Shown one piece after another: positions 31,611-33,012 of a DNA stretch of 33,012 nucleotides. The notes under the pieces were generated by a model that had not been told where the DNA came from, searched no databases, and worked only from the letters and a program-made list of their open reading frames with translations. Within the stretch, counting starts at the first letter, position 1; the number at the start of each line of letters is the position of its first letter. The position numbers and the translations under genes were made by a program. Source of the stretch: Thermoflexus sp. (lineage in GTDB: Bacteria > Chloroflexota > Anaerolineae > Thermoflexales > Thermoflexaceae). The DNA lies in NCBI GenBank assembly GCA_025057635.1, contig JANXBD010000013.1, positions 1-33,012 on the forward strand, read 5' to 3'.

Positions 31611-33012
31611 TTAATTCCTCAGGATCTTCCCGGTCTGCAGGAAATGCCAGATCCGCTCCTGGGTCTTGGGCTCCCCGCACAGCGAGAGGAAAGCCTCCCG
31701 CTCCAGGTCCAGGAAGTGCTCTTCGTCCATCCACATGGGCTCCGGTTGATCGCCGCCGCAGAGCACGTAGGCCAGCTTCTCCCCGATCTTCGCGTCGTGC
31801 TCGCTGATGTAGCGGGCCTCCCGCATCTGCCATACGGCGATCCGCAGGGTGGCCAGGAGATCCCGCCCGGCCGCATACAGTTTGGTCTTCAGCGGCGGCC
31901 GGTAGCTGGATTCCGCCAGATGGAGCACCTCCCGCTTGGCTTCGTAGAGCAGGAAGTCGGGGTTCATCACGATGCGGTCCGCATCGTTCAGGAAGCCCAG
32001 GGCCCGCCCTTCCTCGGCGCTGGTGGCCACCTTCGCCATCCCGATGGTCTCAAAGATCCGCCGGAGGAAGGGCAGGGGATCCGCGTTCTCGGTTTGCATC
32101 GCCGGGGTCAGCACCCGGCGGATCATCTCCTTACAGCCCCCACCGGCCGGGATCAGGCCCACCCCCACCTCCACCAGGCCGATGTAGGTCTCGGCGGAAG
32201 CCACCATGCGGGCGCCGTGCATGGCCACCTCCGCACCGCCGCCTAAGGTCATCCCGAAGGGAGCGGTGACGATGGGTTTGTGGAAATAACGCATGGTCGT
32301 CATCAGGTTCTGCATGGTGCGGACGGCCTGCTCGATCGCATCGAACATCCCCTGCTGGGCGGACATCGCGATGAGGAACACGTTGGCGCCGGCGCAGAAG
32401 TGCTCTCCCTGGTTGCCGATGACCATCCCGACCCAATCCTCGCGATCCAGTCGCTCCAGCGCCCGCTGCATCATCGCGAAGATGTCGGGGTCGAGGGCGT
32501 TGGCCCGGGTATGGAACTCCAGGCCGAGGACGCCATCGCCCAGGTCGAGGAGGCTGGCGCTGGGGTTGCGCTCCAGCGCCCGGCCTTCGCTTTTGAGGTC
32601 CTTGAGGACGATGGCCATCGGATGGGGGACCAGGCTTCGGTAAGTTCCCGTCCGGAAGTCGTAATACGCGACCGCGCGGCCGTTCTCATACCGATAGAAC
32701 GTCCGGTTCCCGGCGGCCAGGAACGCTTTCACCCATTCCGCCACTGGCCAGCCCCGCGCCTCGATGCGCGCCACTGTCTCGGCCACGCCCAGGGCATCCC
32801 AGGTCTCGAAGGGGCCCAGCTCGTAGTTGAAGCCCCAGCGGATGGCCTGATCGATGGCGACGATGTCCTCCGCCACCTCCGGCGCCACGTAGGCGGCATA
32901 CGCCAGATAGAAATCCAGCACATCCCGCACGAGCTGGCCCGCCCGGTCCTCCTGAGCGACCAGGAAGCGTAGGCGTTCCTTCAGCTCTTCCATCTTCAAC
33001 GCCTTCCCCACC
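31611..33012 (-). CDS. fadN: FadN-type 3-hydroxyacyl-CoA dehydrogenase/enoyl-CoA hydratase (N-terminal part outside window)
   Basis: The 466 visible residues are the C-terminal part of a bifunctional beta-oxidation enzyme. Residues up to about 130 belong to the 3HCDH C-terminal domain (ETWDALGVAETVARIE). From about 150 a crotonase fold follows, with GNQGEHFCAGANVFLI (oxyanion hole) and FGMTLGGGAEVAMHGARMVA. The end LQTGKILRN is typical of FadN. The NAD-binding Rossmann domain lies beyond the right edge, since no start in the visible part makes sense for the family (about 790 residues). It is upstream of fadA in one operon. Confidence 0.92.
   Translation of the reverse strand, partial: VGKALKMEELKERLRFLVAQEDRAGQLVRDVLDFYLAYAAYVAPEVAEDIVAIDQAIRWGFNYELGPFETWDALGVAETVARIEARGWPVAEWVKAFLAAGNRTFYRYENGRAVAYYDFRTGTYRSLVPHPMAIVLKDLKSEGRALERNPSASLLDLGDGVLGLEFHTRANALDPDIFAMMQRALERLDREDWVGMVIGNQGEHFCAGANVFLIAMSAQQGMFDAIEQAVRTMQNLMTTMRYFHKPIVTAPFGMTLGGGAEVAMHGARMVASAETYIGLVEVGVGLIPAGGGCKEMIRRVLTPAMQTENADPLPFLRRIFETIGMAKVATSAEEGRALGFLNDADRIVMNPDFLLYEAKREVLHLAESSYRPPLKTKLYAAGRDLLATLRIAVWQMREARYISEHDAKIGEKLAYVLCGGDQPEPMWMDEEHFLDLEREAFLSLCGEPKTQERIWHFLQTGKILRN

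Noticed and set aside
30262-31833. A 523-codon minus-strand frame
   Set aside because: It is a GC-rich shadow of the thiolase and FadN genes in another frame, with Gly/Arg-rich sequence and no family.
1-33012. CRISPR arrays and intact insertion sequences
   Set aside because: No regularly spaced repeat series, no transposase frame and no IS-type terminal repeats were found by reading.

Overview
The window looks like chromosomal DNA of a GC-rich (roughly 58-60%) bacterium, most likely a thermophilic Chloroflexota (Anaerolineae/Thermoflexia-like). This rests on secreted proteins with long Pro/Thr low-complexity linkers, frequent GTG and TTG starts behind strong GGAGG sites, an NfeD-family membrane protein, a zinc-type S18 and FadN/FadA-like beta-oxidation enzymes. 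The taxonomic placement is an inference from gene style, not from a marker search.

Layout. 1-548: the end of a cell-surface protein with a Pro/Thr-rich tail (+). 723-1952: a LysM/M23 cell-wall peptidase (-) with a clear sigma-70 promoter and a perfect 20-bp palindrome just upstream. 2328-10861 (all -): an oligopeptide-type ABC transporter (substrate-binding lipoprotein, two permeases, two ATPases), ending in a tiny membrane protein and a PIN-domain toxin/partner pair. 11360-15766 (+): an NfeD domain fused to a presenilin-like intramembrane aspartyl protease, then rpsF-ssb-rpsR with promoter and terminator, then a SurA/PpiC-type chaperone. 15993-18907 (-): a tRNA-adjacent accessory stretch with a membrane hypothetical, several decayed genes, and an intact two-gene unit (AlbA_2/Schlafen-type protein with a membrane anchor plus an unknown 123-residue partner). 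19004-19229 (-): tRNA-Cys, tRNA-Gly and tRNA-Phe with promoter and terminator. 19294-21979 (-): a niacin salvage operon, nicotinamidase - NiaR-type repressor - NiaP-type transporter, with an operator-like palindrome at its promoter. 22388-23362 (-): an extended SDR epimerase/reductase. 23578-24975 (+): tRNA-Leu, a flavin split-barrel protein and an ABC-2 permease. 25472-27581 (+): a fused methyltransferase-specificity protein followed by a partner reading frame broken by two in-frame TGA codons. 27553-29860 (+): alr and aroB. 29864-33012 (-): a decayed RHS/YD-repeat gene, then the beta-oxidation pair fadA and fadN (the latter runs off the right edge).

How the parts fit. The transporter genes form one co-directional group downstream of a strong promoter (11135-11163), with a stable hairpin between the binding protein and the permeases. 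The niacin genes form a coherent regulon: uptake, deamidation, repression. The most unusual items are the NfeD-presenilin fusion, the apparently circularly permuted substrate-binding protein, the AlbA_2-membrane two-gene unit beside the tRNA cluster, and the methyltransferase locus with a broken partner.
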